From Antilocapra americana (lineage: Eukaryota; Chordata; Mammalia; Artiodactyla; Antilocapridae): 64,000 bases of DNA. The stretch covers positions 4,182,460-4,246,459 of the forward strand of contig ML664152.1 in the NCBI GenBank assembly GCA_007570785.1, read 5' to 3'. Of the stretch, positions 1-11,794 are shown piece after piece. The stretch's first letter is position 1, and each line of letters starts with the position of its first letter. The notes beneath the pieces were generated by a model. That model saw only the letters and a list, made by a program, of their open reading frames with translations. It made no database searches and was not told where the DNA came from. A program made the translations under genes and the position numbers.

Positions 1-638
1 GGATTCAGTGCAATCCTTATCAAAGTAACCAATGACATTTTTCACAGAACTAGAACAAAAAATTCCAAAATTTGTATGGAAACATAAAGACCCCAAGCAA
101 CCAAAACAATCTGTAGAAAGAAGAACAAAACTGGAAGTATCATACTTCCTGACTTTAGACTATACTACAAAGCTATGGTAATTAAAATAGCACGGTACTG
201 GCACCTAAACCAACACATAGATCTATGCAACAGAAGAGAGAGCCCAGGAATTAACCTACACTTACTTGGGAAATTAATCTATGAGAATACACAATGAGAA
301 TAAGTCAACTTTTCCAAAAAATGGTTTTGGAAAAACTAGACAGCTACATGCCAAAGAATCAACTGGTTTACTCTCATGCCATGCAAAAAAATAAGTTCAA
401 AATGGATGCAGACTTAAATGTTAAACCTGAAACAATAAAACTTGTAGAAGAAAATATAAGCAATATGCTCTTTGAAATTGGTCTTATTAGTGTTTTTTGA
501 TATGTCTCCTCAGGAAACGGAAACAAAAGCAACAGTAAACAAATGGGACTACATAAACTAAAAACTTACATAATGAATGAAATTATCAACAAAACAAGGC
601 AACCTACTGAATGGGAGAAGATATTTGCAAATGATATA

Positions 639-828
639 TAGTAGCTCAGTTGGTAAAGAAAACGCCTGCAATGCAGGAGACCCAAGTTCAATTCCCAGGT
701 CAGGAAGATCCCCTGGAGAAGGAAATGGCAACCCATTCCAGTATTCTTGCCAGGAAAATCCCATGGACAGAGGAATCTGGTGGGCTGCAGTACATGGGAT
801 TGCAAGAATCAGATACAACTTAGCAACT
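639..828 (+). mobile_element. Bov-tA SINE
   Basis: Contains the diagnostic blocks gtagctcagttggtaaag, gcctgcaatgcaggagac, gatcccctggagaaggaaat and cccatggacagagga, in plus orientation. It is inserted in the old L1. Confidence 0.85.
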
Positions 829-856
829 AACCCACCACATATCTGATAAGGGGTTA

Positions 857-1046
857 ATATCTAAGACATACGAAGAATTCATACAACTCAACATCAAAAA
901 AACAAACCCAATTTCAAAATGGGCACAGGATCTGAATAACCCTAAAAGATGATATCTAAGACATACGAAGAATTCATACAATTCAACATCAAAAAAACAA
1001 ACCCAATTTCAAAATGGGCACAGGATCTGAATAACCCTAAAAGATG
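857..1046 (+). repeat. 95-base tandem duplication inside L1
   Basis: Two adjacent copies with period 95 (857-951 and 952-1046) beginning atatctaagacatacgaag. I count one mismatch (atacaactc versus atacaattc). Confidence 0.93.
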
Positions 1047-2452
1047 ATGCCATCAGAATGTTGCACTCAATATGTCAGCAAATCTGGAAGACCCAGTAGC
1101 GGCCAAAGGACTGGAAAAGGTCAATCCTCATCCCAATCCCCAAGAAGGGTAGTACTAAAGAATGCACTGAGCATTAGACAATTGCACTCATCTCCCATGC
1201 TAGTAAGGTCATGACTAAGACCTTGCATGCTAGTCTTCAGCATTATGCAAATCAAGTACTATAAGATGTACAAAATGAGTTTTTAAAAAGGCAGAGGAAC
1301 CAGAGATCAAATTGCCAACTTTCACTGGATCATAGAGAAAGCAAGGGAATTCCAGAAAAACATCTACCTCTCTTTCATCAACTACACTGAAGTCTTTGAC
1401 TTTGTGGATCATAACAAACTGTGGAAAGCTCTTAAAGAGATAGAAATATCATACCATTTTAGCTGTCTCCTGAGAAACCTATATATGGGTCAAAAAGCAA
1501 CAGTTAGAACCCTGTATGGAACAACTGACTGGTTCAGGATGGAGAAAGAAGTACCACAGGGCTGTCTGTTGTCACCCTGTTTATTTAATCTATATGCTGA
1601 GCACATCATGAGAAATGCCAGGCTGCATGAGTTATAAGCTGGAATCAAGATAGGTGGGAGAAACATCAGCAACCTCAGATATGAGGATGATACCACTCTA
1701 ATGGCAGAAAGTGAAGAGGAACTAAAGAGCCTCTTGATGAAGGTGACGGAGGAGAGTGAAAAAGCTGACTTCAAACTAAATATTAAAAAAACTAAGATCA
1801 TGGCATCCAACCCCATCACTTCATGGCAAATAGAAGGGGAAAAGGTGGAAGCAGTGACAGATTTCCTCTTCTTGAGCTCTAAAATCACTGCAGGTAGTGA
1901 CTGCAGCCATGAAATCAGAAGATGATTGCTGCCTAGCGGGAAAGCTATGACAAACCTAGACATTGTGTTGAAAAGCAGAGACATTACTCTGCGACAGAGG
2001 TCCATATAGTCAAGGGTATGGTCTCCCCAGTGGTCACGTATAGTTGTGAGAGCTAGACTGTAAAGAAGGCAGAGTGCCAATAAATTGATGCCTTCAAACT
2101 GTGGGGCTGGAGAATATTCCTATGAGTCCCTTAGACAGCAAGGAGATCCAATTAGTCAGCCTTAAAGGAAGTCAATCCTGCATATTCATTAGAAAGACTG
2201 ATGTTGAGGCTGAAGCTCCAGTATTTTGGTCACCTGATTCAAAGAGCCAACTGATTGGAAAAGTCCCTGATGCTGGGAAAGATTGAGGGCAGGAGGAGAA
2301 GAGAGCATCAAAGGATGAGATGGCTGGATGACATCACTGATGCAATGGACATGAACTTGGGCAAACTCTGGGAGATGGTGAGGGGCAGGGAGGCAAAGGG
2401 ACAGGGATTGCAAAGAGTCAGGCATGACAGGACAACTGAACAACAAAATACA
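1047..2452 (+). mobile_element. BovB (RTE) LINE reverse transcriptase remnant
   Basis: The translation is typical BovB reverse transcriptase: HNKLWKALKEIEI at 1410, TVRTLYGTTDWF, the VPQGCLLSPCLFNLYAEHIM block near 1550-1610, YEDDTTLMAESEEELKSLL near 1680 (the polymerase box, normally YADD), then MASNPITSWQIEGE and the C-terminal GRRRREHQRMRWLDDITDAM near 2290. Stops and frame changes (after 1634, after 1922, before 2255) show it is dead. It interrupts the surrounding L1. Confidence 0.88.
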
Positions 2453-3530
2453 TAATGGAATACTACTGAGCCATAAAAAGGAATGAAATTTCACCATTTG
2501 CAACAACATGGATGGACTTAAAGGGTATTATGCTAAAGGAAATAAGTCAGACAGAAAAAGACAAATACTGTATGTTATCCCTTGTGTGTGGAATCTAAAA
2601 CACAAAACAAATGAACAAAAGTAACAAAATAGAAATAGTTATAGATAAAGAGAAGAAAGAGTGGTTGCTGGGAGGAAGGGAGGGAGGATGAGAGAATTAT
2701 GTGAGGGAGCGTAAATGATACAAACTTCTAGCTACAAAATAAATGAGTATGAAATGTACTCTGTGGGGAATATAGTCAATAGCTAGTTAATATCTTTGTA
2801 TGGTGATATATCAGAACTAGACTTACATGGTGATCATTTTGAAATCCATAGAAATATTGAATTACTATGTTGCAACAGATACCAACAGTGTTATAGATCA
2901 ATTATACTTCAAAAAGAAACAAATGTAGAAAAAGAGATTAGATTTGTGGTTACCAGAGGCAGGAGTGAGAGAGGGGGAAGTGGATGAGGGTGATGGAAAG
3001 GTACAAACTTACATTTATAAGATGAATAAGTACTAGAGAGGTAAGATGTATCATACCTCATATGTATCACAACATAATACAAATAATTAGCCCTGCTGCA
3101 CTTTTTACATAGAAGTTATTAGAGAGTAAATCCTCAGAGGCCTTTTCCCAAGGAAAAATAATTTTTTCTATTTTTTAAATTTTGTGTCTATATGAAATGA
3201 TGGATGTTCACTACTTATTGTGATAAGTATTTCACGATGCATGCAGGCTTGTGTGTGTGTGCTCAGTCATGTTTGATTCTTTGTGACCCCGTGGACTATA
3301 GCCCATCCAGCTTCTCTGCCCGTGGGATTTTCCAGGCAAGAATACTGGAGTGGGTTGCCATTTCCTCCTCCATGGGGATCTTCCTGACCCAGGGATTAAA
3401 CCTGGGTCTCCTGTGTTGCAGGAAGTTTCCTTACCTTCTGAGCCACCAGGGTAGTCCCTAGTCATTTTGTTATATACCTTAAACTTCTACTGCGCTGTAT
3501 GTCAATTATCTCTCAATAAAATTCAAAGAG
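2453..3530 (+). mobile_element. L1 3' end, interrupted by Bov-tA
   Basis: Starts at the tail of L1 ORF2 and 3'UTR (aatggaatactactgagcc) and ends near ctcaataaaattcaaagag at about 3510-3530. A minus-strand Bov-tA occupies 3245-3462. Confidence 0.75.
3245..3462 (-). mobile_element. Bov-tA SINE
   Basis: Reverse orientation: gtgctcagtcatg at one end, ggattttccaggcaagaata and gagccaccagggtagtccc at the other. Confidence 0.88.
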
Positions 3531-3792
3531 AATATTTTTTAAAGAATCTTTAGCTCTTGGATAGTGTTGGTCACTCTAGGTTATTATACAAACACTGAAA
3601 TTAGAGTGAAAGTCATCATAATTTTTAGAGCTCCTTTTCCTTGGTAGAGACTCCAGATGTATTAGCTTCTAGGAACAAAGTCACACAGGTTCTTAAGTGA
3701 CCAGTTCAAAATGAAAACATTTAAACATCTTTGAATTTACACCTATCTCCTGTGATTTCTTTTTAAAATAAAGTGCTTGTGTTCACATCTCC

Positions 3793-4008
3793 AGGCTTCC
3801 CAAGTGGAGCTGTGGTAAAGAATCCTCCTGCCAATGCAGGAGACACAGTAGATGTGGGGGGTTCAATCCCTGGGTCAGGAAGATCCCCTGGAAAAGGAAA
3901 TAGCAACCCACTCCAGTACTCTAGCTTGGCCAGTTCCATGGACAGAGGAGACTGGTGGGCTACAGTCCATAGGGTCACAAAGAGTTGGACACAACTGAGC
4001 AAAGAAGT
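3793..4008 (+). mobile_element. Bov-tA SINE
   Basis: Full-length-like plus copy from ggcttcccaagtggagc to gttggacacaactgagc. Confidence 0.9.
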
Positions 4009-4339
4009 ATGCACGCATGTTCATTTTTCCATGTTTCTGAATGATCTGTGTGATGTTTATAAGTTCTGTGTTTTTTCAGTTCAGAAGCAGAATCTCATTG
4101 AGCATGTCTGGTTTTACAAATCCATGAAGTGGCAACCTGGATGCGCTTTATTAAAGACACTGAGTCTAGAACATGTGTCCTCACGGCGGTGGATGTCATG
4201 TGCCTTGACTCCCTATGAAAACTGCCTCAGAAAACCTGGGCGGTCTCCTTCCATCATCGTAAGAATTTTACACAAATTATGAAGATGATTCTGAACTCCA
4301 GGAAACCTTTGGGGCATGGGCTCATTCCTCTCTCCCAGT

Positions 4340-4563
4340 GCTGTGCTGTGTTGTGCTCAGTCACTCGGTTGTGTCCAACTCTTTGAGATGCCGTGGACTG
4401 TAGCCTGCTCTCCTCTGTCCAGGGGACTTTCCAGGGCAGAATACTGGAGTGGGTTGCCATTTCCTCCTCCAGAGGATCTTCCTGATCCAGGGAGCAAATC
4501 CATGTGTTCCGTCTCCTGCATTGGCAAGCAGGTTCTTCACCACTGAGACACTGGGGAAGCCCT
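4340..4563 (-). mobile_element. Bov-tA SINE
   Basis: Minus copy from tgtgctcagtcactcgg to gacactggggaagccc. Confidence 0.88.
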
Positions 4564-5778
4564 ATTGCTTCCTAGTCAGATCTAAATTATCTGTATAGGG
4601 GGAATCAAACTCAGAAGTGAGACCCTAAATTTCAGTTTTGTTAAAAACTAGGAAGCCAATAAAATTTAACCAAAAAGAAAAGAAAAGGAGGCAGAACCCA
4701 CTAACAGCATATAATCTGTTGTATTTGTATAAGTAAGCCTTTGGGGGAATCTTAGTTTTTGACAAATTTCAAAACACGTAAGAGCCCCTGTGGCTTCCAG
4801 GGCTTGGATATGACTCATTAGACATGAATTTCCTTTTGCTCTGAATAGCCTCCAGGTCTTACTGAATTTAATTGCTAAACCAGGTGTTTGCCCAGCTCAG
4901 AGAAACAAGCAAGCAGGAGAGCTGACAACTGCAGCCTTCTCCTTGTCTCTGGGCCCCTGTCTGCCCTTCAGTCGTGTAGGCGGTGATGACTCCCCCACGG
5001 GGCAGCCCAGGGCTCCTCCCGCCTGAGCACCACAGGCTGGAGCATCTTATTTCTCATATCGTTCCCTGTTTCTACAAGCCCCGCACCAAAGGGGCCCCGA
5101 GAACCACGGCAGCAACTTCGCCCCCATCCCCATGCACCCACCTGTAGGTGAGGGTCTTAGGGATCTTTACGAAAGAGAACCATAACCCTGGGTATTATAC
5201 AGTTGTACTGGTTAGAGGGTTGGAAGGGGGCTGAGGAGGCTGTGGTCACCAGAAACATCCTAACTGGTCCTTCAACCCAGGGGTCCTGTCTGTGGGTCTG
5301 AGGAGCACCCTCCCCCGCCAAGGGGCAGCCAGGCCCACAGGTCCCCACTGATCCCCAGCTGCCTGGCCTGCCCTTGGCCCCAGGTCTAGCATCCAGGCGG
5401 GCTGGCACTCTGAGCTGTGTTGGTACCAGGTCCCAGCCCTTCCTACTCAGGCCCTGGGTCATGTCCGGGCCTCCTGCTTAGCACAACAGTGATTCTGACC
5501 CTTTCAGCTCAAGCTGCTGCCTCCCTGTGCCCTAGGCTTGGAGTCATCAGCAAGTTCAGGCCAGCCTGTGCCCAGGCTCCCGCACCCCATGAGGGAGCTC
5601 ACCCAGGGCTCCAGCCAGAGCCTCTGAGGGTCCCACTCTGTGCCATTGAGACTCTTGGAGCAGCAGAATCACAGAGGCTTGGGTCCTCGGAAGCCAGGCA
5701 ACCTTGACCTTGACCTACCCCTTACACCTTGGTGAGCTTCCAGGTCCCATTGATTAAACATGGATAATAACACCCAGG
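4564..5778. other. Non-repeat intronic sequence, no exon found
   Basis: GC-rich after about 4900. A short open stretch at 5157-5215 on the minus strand with a good downstream donor (CCTACAG|gtgggt at about 5145) was examined. It contains an in-frame stop and does not resemble the ZP domain, so it is not called. Confidence 0.5.
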
Positions 5779-5985
5779 GGCTTCCCTGGTGGCTCAGAGA
5801 GTAAAGTGTCTGCCTGCAAAGCAGGAGAACTAGGTTCGATCCCTGGGTCAGAAAGATCCCCTGGAGAAGGAAATGGCAACCCACTCCAGTACTCTTGCCT
5901 GGAAAATTCCATGGACGGAGGAGCCTGGTAGGCCACAGTCTATGGGGTCACAAAGAGTAGGACACAACTGAAAAATTTCACTTTC
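5779..5985 (+). mobile_element. Bov-tA SINE
   Basis: From ggcttccctggtggctcag to gacacaactgaaaaatttc, plus strand. Confidence 0.92.
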
Positions 5986-7315
5986 TTTCTTTCTAATAAT
6001 ACCCAGCCTGGCGCTGATGAGGGAGCTAAACACCCAGCCAGGAGGTCCCAGTATCCTCCCCACCCCTGTTCTAGGAAATAAAGCCAAAGACCCGCAGGGC
6101 CCTCCCCACCCCGCAGTTTCCCTGATAAGGACTACCCTCCCCCACGGCCATGGCCGACCCCCTCCGAGACCCTCCCCAGCCTACCTCCAAGAAGGGGCCC
6201 TTCCCCTTGGTGCGGCCCTCCCACCCAGAGCCCAGCCTGTCCCATTGGACAGAGCCACGGAGATACCCTCGATCATGCAAGCCCTCCCCCACTCCTGCCT
6301 CCCTCGTCAGCCACCACTTGTTCTCGGCCACGAGCATGATCCCCTCCATATGTCCCTTGGGACCATTTCAGCCTCCTTGCACAGGCTCCCTGCAGAGGCC
6401 TCTCCCCACACTGGGGCACGAGCTGGGTTGAGTGCTGGCCTGGCCCTACCCAGCTTTACTGGGTGATGGCCCCCATTCCATGCCATGACCAAACGTTTCT
6501 CCAAGGACAACTGCCCGGGGCTGCTGCTTCTCCCCAAGTCCCGGTGCTGGCTGAACCCACCAGAATGCGCTGCCACTGCCTGCTGTGGCCCTGAAAGCAG
6601 AGCCCTCATGCTCAGGGGCCAAATGTGGGGAGCGGCGGTGGGGGTGGGGAGCAGGAGTGTAACCGTGGCCTAGAGGCAACCTTCAGAGACACAGGACCGG
6701 AGCCATCAGACCGCCATCTGGGGATGCTGCAAGCCAGAGATGCGGACAGGGCCCGGGAGCCTGGCCCAGAGTCACCCCGGCAGCCGGTGCGGGGCAGACC
6801 CAGAGCCCCTCTCTGCACGTGAGATGTGAATGCCTTCTGGCCAGGACAAGCCCACTCCCCACACTGCACCGCAGAGGCAAGACCCTCAGATAAAACTTTG
6901 GATGGCCCACCAATGCATACACACACACCATTATTCACACATTCTTCGCAAACATTCCCCCCAACACACATGAACATTGACACACTGTCATACACAGACA
7001 CACATGCACACAGACACCTCCTCATACACATGCACACGTGAACACACATGTGCATACAGGCTCCCGGCCTTCCTGCCCCTTCTTCTCCCTCACCACCTCT
7101 CCTTCTGGCCTGTGAATCCAAATCACCGGGAGGATTTTGTGAACGCTGACTTGGTACCTGTTTCCCATGAGACCTCCACCCTGTTCTAACCCCTGGCTCC
7201 GTCCTGCACTCACAGTCAGAGAGCCCGGGGTGCAGCGTCTCCCCAGTCCCCCAGGCCGGATGCTGACCCTCCCCACCCCGAGATGAGATGCCCGGAGCCT
7301 TCTCCCCAGCCTCAC
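5986..7315. other. Intron adjacent to the ZP exon; CA-rich tract
   Basis: GC-rich intronic sequence. Open frames on both strands here are composition artefacts. About 6917-7050 is an imperfect CA-rich low-complexity tract (acacacacacc, cacacagacac). Confidence 0.6.
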
Positions 7316-7635
7316 ACTCTGCAGGGTGGTCCCGCACTCGCTCCACGCAGCTGCCAGGATCACATGCGTGCTGTTTCGGTCGCTGACGTTGCAGGACGGC
7401 TGCCCCAGGTAGAGCGAGGCCTCGGGGATGCCCTCCTGCTGCAGGAAGCGCCTCTGGATGGCGATGGCCACCTTCTCGATCTCGCAGAGCACCCTGACCG
7501 CCCCAGTCAGGTTCAGCCGTGGGGACAGGCCCTGGGTGGCAGGGCGGGCACCTTGCCCAGAGGCAGCTCCAGCTCCCGTTGGGGTCAGGGGCTGTTCCAG
7601 GCCAGGGGCCTGGGTTGTGCTGCCAGAAGAGTCAT
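7316..7635 (-). CDS. UMODL1: UMODL1 exon: linker and start of ZP domain
   Basis: A 320-base exon entering at phase 1 (acceptor ctgtcttgcag). A flexible Gly/Ser/Thr/Pro stretch of about 40 residues (DDSSGSTTQAPG...) is followed by LNLTGAVRVLCEIEKVAIAI, then PSCNVSDRNSTHVILAAAW and SECGTTLQS. This is the beginning of the ZP-N half, with its first cysteines and sequons NLT, NVS and NST. The chosen donor AGAGT|gtgagg leaves phase 0. An alternative GT two bases earlier (AGA|gtgtga) is less consensus-like. The remaining ZP-N, ZP-C, cleavage site and membrane anchor are encoded by exons before the window start, as no matching exon appears in 1-7315. Confidence 0.92.
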
Positions 7636-7994
7636 CTGCAAGACAGGAGGAGACAGAAGCATAGAGTGGGTCTGTGTTTAGGGTCAGCCACGTGAGCCTG
7701 GCCAGCGGGGTGGCACAGGGCAGGAGGGTGTGGGCAGAAGGTCGACAGCAGATGGGAAGTACTCGCACCCTGCAGCCATGCATGATGAAGTTACACATGC
7801 CAGCACAGCTGCACACACACACGTGTTGTATGTTCCCACCAGCCCAAGCAGCCGGGCATGCCTTGGCTCACTTCTGCCGCCGTGGCCAGGGAACTGTAGG
7901 GCCCTCTGCCCTGGCAGGCTGACACTGGACGTGTGATGAGTCCATGGACGGGACCAGCCATCACCCCTGGGGGCTCCTGAGTCTTCTCTGTAAA

Positions 7995-8216
7995 GTGGGT
8001 TATGAAAGACTTCTATGGTGTTCCAGTGGTTAAAATCTGTTTGCCAATGCAGGGGACACGGGTTCGGTCCCTGGTCCAGGGAAGATCCCACATGCCACAG
8101 AGCATCTAAGACCTTGTGCCTCAACTAGAGAGTAGCCCCTGCTCGCTGTAACTATAGAAACCCATGCACAGCACCACAGACCCAGTGTAGCCAAAAATAA
8201 AGTAAATAAGTAAGTA
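7995..8216 (+). mobile_element. CHR-type tRNA SINE
   Basis: Blocks ttccagtggttaaaatc, ggttcggtccctggtccag, gatcccacatgccacag and a tail aaaataaagtaaataagtaa are typical of cetartiodactyl CHR SINEs. Confidence 0.82.
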
Positions 8217-9350
8217 AAATGGGTTAATGAAGTTTACTCTGGATCCTCAGATTCCTCACTCCTGCTCAGCTTCCTGCTTCCCTCGAAGCACGCTCACTTT
8301 CAACCTCTGGGAGAGCACGAGGCTCTGTAAGAACATCCCCCATCCTCTGAGGGCAGACCCAGGCCACGCTCAGCCCTCCTGGGGCGTCTGCTACAGCCTG
8401 GCTCCACCACCTGCCCCCTGGCCCCTGCCATCCCATCTGGAGGAGCTCACCAGCCGTCCAGCCCCAGGTGGCAGCCCCAGTCCCTGTTCCCAGTGCTCAC
8501 AGCCTTCTCAGCTGGCCTCAACTGGCCTCGCTGAGCAGCCTGCTCCAGCTCTCCCACACCCTTCCTGCAGGCACTACCTGCAGCCAGCCCAGGTTTCGTG
8601 CCTGGACCCGGCCCACCCTCAACAGCTCTGTTCTCACTGCTGCACCCACCACCACACCCACCCTGCAGCAGCCCCCTCTGCCAGGTGCCGACGAGCCATT
8701 TAAGACTAGCGCTAAGACACCTCTGCCCTGACCACACCCTGACCACATCCATGGGACTGAAACAACTTAGAGTCCTCTGGGCCTCCTGCTTCTACCTCAA
8801 GTAGCCCGCATCTCGCATCCCCAGAGGCAGCGTGTTCACTCCTATAAACATCTGTCTCCTCCATTTGACCACAGACCCCTAGAGGGCAGGGGTCATCTCA
8901 GGGTCAACAGTGAATCCACAAAGGTCCCATTTAGTGCTGCATGGACAGTGGGGCTGAGTAGCAAGATTTCCAGGTGTTGTTTGGCACAGAGACTTGGGTT
9001 TTGAAAGGTCATCTTTTAGCCTCTAAGAAGACACACCTGAGTTGTATGTGTTTTCTCATCATGGGCATTAAAAGAAGCACTTAGGAGATGAGGTGCCTCC
9101 AGAAGGCTGGAGGGGTGTGGAAGGGTGGGGAGGTACCAGAACATACACACATGTGCAGCCATGCACAAGCACACACATGTATGTCTACACACACACGTGT
9201 GTGGCTCACACATTCACACACACTCCAGAAACTTGCTCAGGACTTAAAAATATGTCGACCTCATTTAGTAAAGACGCACTTTGGGGATGAGTGTTCTTAA
9301 AAGACAGACTATCTGATGGTATTCCAGACAAAGGATCCTGATAATATTAC
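8217..9350. other. Intron between EGF3 and ZP-start exons
   Basis: No exon or clear young repeat. 8870-8910 (gagggcaggggtcatctc) resembles an L2-type tail. 9143-9226 is an imperfect AC-rich tract. Confidence 0.5.
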
Positions 9351-9488
9351 CTTCGCAGGGTCTTCCAGAAAATTCCACCAGGAGGTCAGGGGCGCCCCCC
9401 TCACAGCTGCAGGTGAAGGAGCCCAGCGTGTTGCGGCAGGCAGAGCCAGGGGCACAGTCGTCCTCCTGGCTTGCACACTCGTCGTAAT
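9351..9488 (-). CDS. UMODL1: UMODL1 exon: calcium-binding EGF domain 3
   Basis: A 138-base exon, phase 1 to phase 1 (acceptor gaatgccgcag, donor CGAAG|gtaata). It begins DYDECASQEDDCAPGSAC, then RNTLGSFTCSCEGG and RPCEG: six cysteines and the calcium-binding D-x-D-E plus N-x4-F pattern. Same size and phase as EGF2. Confidence 0.95.
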
Positions 9489-10304
9489 CTGCGGCATTCA
9501 GAAAGCAAGACGGGAAGCCCTCATGGGGACTCAAGCATCGCAGCCGTGCCATGGTTCACAGCAGCTTGATGGGGAAGGTGTATCTTGGGGGGCAAAGTTA
9601 AAACTATCAAGTGACAGCAAAGATGGCCAGTTCTGGAGGGCTCAAGAGCAGGATGGCACTTTGAATTTCCACAGGGGATGGGGTGGGAGCAGGTGGCAGA
9701 AAGTCTGCTAAGATTGTTCTGGAAGGAGGATTGCTGGACCCAGGAATGCTAGGGTAGGGGAGGGGCACAGCAGAATCCCCTCAGCTCCCTGGAGACCAGG
9801 CGACAAGGAGGACCCCACCCCCACCCTGGTCTCAGGCAGAGGGACCCCACCACCCACCTGCTCTCATCTGTTCACTCAGTTACTCATCTTATTAACAATA
9901 ATGCAGCTCTCCTAAAGAAAATGGATAAAAACTAAAAGGGCTTGGCAAAGCCTTCCACCTTTGCATTGCATCTTTCACCTACCGTCTCTTTGGTCTTTCG
10001 CACTTGTGTCTGTTGCGTTCTTAGTATTTTATTACCAATGCAAGTGATCACTCTATATTTGGGATATAACTCTTCACCAGACTGTTGAAATTATTTTTTG
10101 GTCTGTTGCTTGCTTTACAATGGTGACTATTTTGTTTGATATGAGAGCTTGAAGTTTTTATAGAGGTAGCTATTCCAGCCTTTTTCTCTGTAGGGCTTAA
10201 CCCTTCTCATTCCAAAAATCAGAAAAATATTCATCTGTATTGTCTTTGATTTTACTCATACATATAAATCTCAGCCTTTTTTTGGGTATTCTTGGGCATG
10301 GTAT
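9489..10304. other. Intron, partly AT-rich, nothing identified
   Basis: From about 10000 to 10300 the sequence is AT-rich and looks like an old LINE-derived segment that I cannot assign. Confidence 0.4.
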
Positions 10305-10650
10305 GTGCTAAGGGTGGAATTGTGTGCCCTCAATATCTATATGTTGAAGCCTTGACACCCAGTAGGACTGCAATTTGAGATGTGCCCTTCAGAAGATAAT
10401 TAAGGTTAGCTGAGATCATAAGAGAGGGGAGCTGATCTGATTAGGACTTAGGGCCTTATAATAAGAGACACCAGAGCCCTCTCTCTACGCGTAGAGAGGA
10501 AAGGCCACCCAAGGACATAGCCTCAGGGAGCTCCTACACGTCAGGAGAGGGCCCTCACCAAAATCAGCTGGCATCCAATGTCTAGAATTGTGAGACAATA
10601 AATGTCTGTTGTTTAAGTCACTTCATCCATGGTATTTTTTTTTTTTAATA
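10305..10650 (+). mobile_element. MLT1-type MaLR LTR
   Basis: Recognisable MLT1 landmarks in order: ggtggaattgtgtgccc, atatgttgaagcc, aattaaggttagctgagatc, ccttataataagagacacc, and ataaatgtctgttgtttaag near the end. Confidence 0.75.
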
Positions 10651-11083
10651 ATAGCTTGAGCTGACCAATACAATATGAGAAGAGACTCTAACCTGCCTCT
10701 ACTCCCTGCTTTTCTATGCAATTATTCTTCCTAGGATCTCCTTGGCAACTGTGCTGGGGAGGAAGTCTGGCTGCAGAGAGGGACCTCTCTGCCCTCTGCC
10801 CATCCCATCGAAGAGCAGCAGCAGAGGAGGAAGGAGCAGGACAAAGAAAGGAGGCAGTGTCCCTGGGCATCCTGGCAGGTTCACCAGAAGATGTTTTCAA
10901 CACTTAAACCTTTTCAAAAAACCACAGTAGCAATAAGAGAGACAAGGGTCCTATAGGTGTCCATTTTCATCCCATGCAGGGAAGCCCTTTCAAAGCGGCA
11001 CATCTTTCAGAAACGAAGCCAGTGGGGGATTTCACTGGCTCCTTTGGGGAGTGAGTCTCCATCGGGGCCTGGCCTCTGCCTAC

Positions 11084-11297
11084 CCCCTATGAAGGTGTCG
11101 CCTCCGACCACCTCCAGCAGAGAGGTGTTCTGAAAGGCGGCCAGGAACGCAGCAGACACCTCCCGGACATCCAAGTCTGTGACGAGCAGCAAGGTGAACT
11201 CCACCACTACACTGCCGTTGGAGATGCGGGTCACTTCTATGCGCACCCCACCTGTGTCCAGGTGCTGAAGCATGAAGGCTGGCAAGGAATCCCGCAC
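11084..11297 (-). CDS. UMODL1: UMODL1 exon: SEA domain 3, second half, GSVVV motif
   Basis: A 214-base exon, phase 0 to phase 1 (acceptor tttctctaaag, donor ATAGGGG|gtaggc). It encodes VRDSLPAFMLQHLDTGGVRI, then TRISNGSVVVEFTLLLVTDL and a helix ending LLEVVGGDTFIG. G-S-V-V-V is the classic SEA autoproteolysis motif known from MUC1 and related membrane mucins, where the chain breaks between Gly and Ser but stays associated. I infer the same here. Cleavage would split the extracellular region upstream of EGF3 and the ZP domain. Confidence 0.95.
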
Positions 11298-11794
11298 CTT
11301 TAGAGAAATGGGGCTGGTGAGAAGAGCTGCCCACTGAGAGAGAGAGCAGGGTCCTCACTGTAAAGCGGTTCCTCTAGGGACGATGGCCAGCAGCAGGACT
11401 GGCCTTGGGAAAGATGTCAAAGCCACAGGTCAGCTCTGGCCAGTCCCTGCCTGCCAAGTCCCCAGGCCCAGTACAAATACCAGTGGAGTCTGAGACAATG
11501 AGCCCTGTCCTCCCCGCCAACCATCCTGTCAGCACGGGGCCAAGTGCCCCGTGCGGGCTACCCTATGGGGCTCGTAACCTGGTAGGGGGCTCATGAGGGC
11601 AGTTTGGATCTGCTGATCTCTCTTGGCTCAGAGCTGTGGGGTTGGGGGATGGCTGAACGAGTGGTCAAAGGGAGGGACCCCACCTCCACCACTTGGTTTG
11701 TTCTAGAACAGTCCTTGTGATTCTCACACTGCAGGACATCCCCCTTTCTTTTTTGCCACCTGCCTTTCTGAAGACTGCTTCCCTTGAGCAGCCT

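Larger units (their letters stand above)
1..1046 (+). mobile_element. Old L1 ORF2 C-terminal fragment
   Basis: Reads as the decayed C-terminal region of a mammalian L1 ORF2 (TLIYEN-like and IKLVEEN-type stretches near 290-480), with many stops. It is interrupted by a Bov-tA at about 639-828. Its last part is tandemly duplicated (857-1046). Confidence 0.75.

Noticed and set aside
639..720. tRNA-like sequence with A- and B-box-like blocks (gtagctcagttggtaaag, gttcaattcccaggtc)
   Set aside because: It is the tRNA-derived head of a Bov-tA SINE; the remainder is SINE body, not a tRNA gene.
4254..4563. Open frames with sequences such as QPTPVFLPGKSHGQ or SPGEGNGNPLQYSC, repeated all along the window
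   Set aside because: They are translations of Bov-tA SINEs, not genes.
5157..5215. Short minus-strand open stretch with acceptor ctctaaccag and donor CCTACAG|gtgggt, considered as the next ZP exon
   Set aside because: It has an in-frame stop before the donor in the only reading with useful length, and its residues do not resemble ZP sequence.
6612..7346. 244-codon minus-strand open frame next to the ZP exon
   Set aside because: It is mainly intron read-through with a CA-repeat-encoded Cys/Val/Met stretch. The exon before it ends at a good donor.
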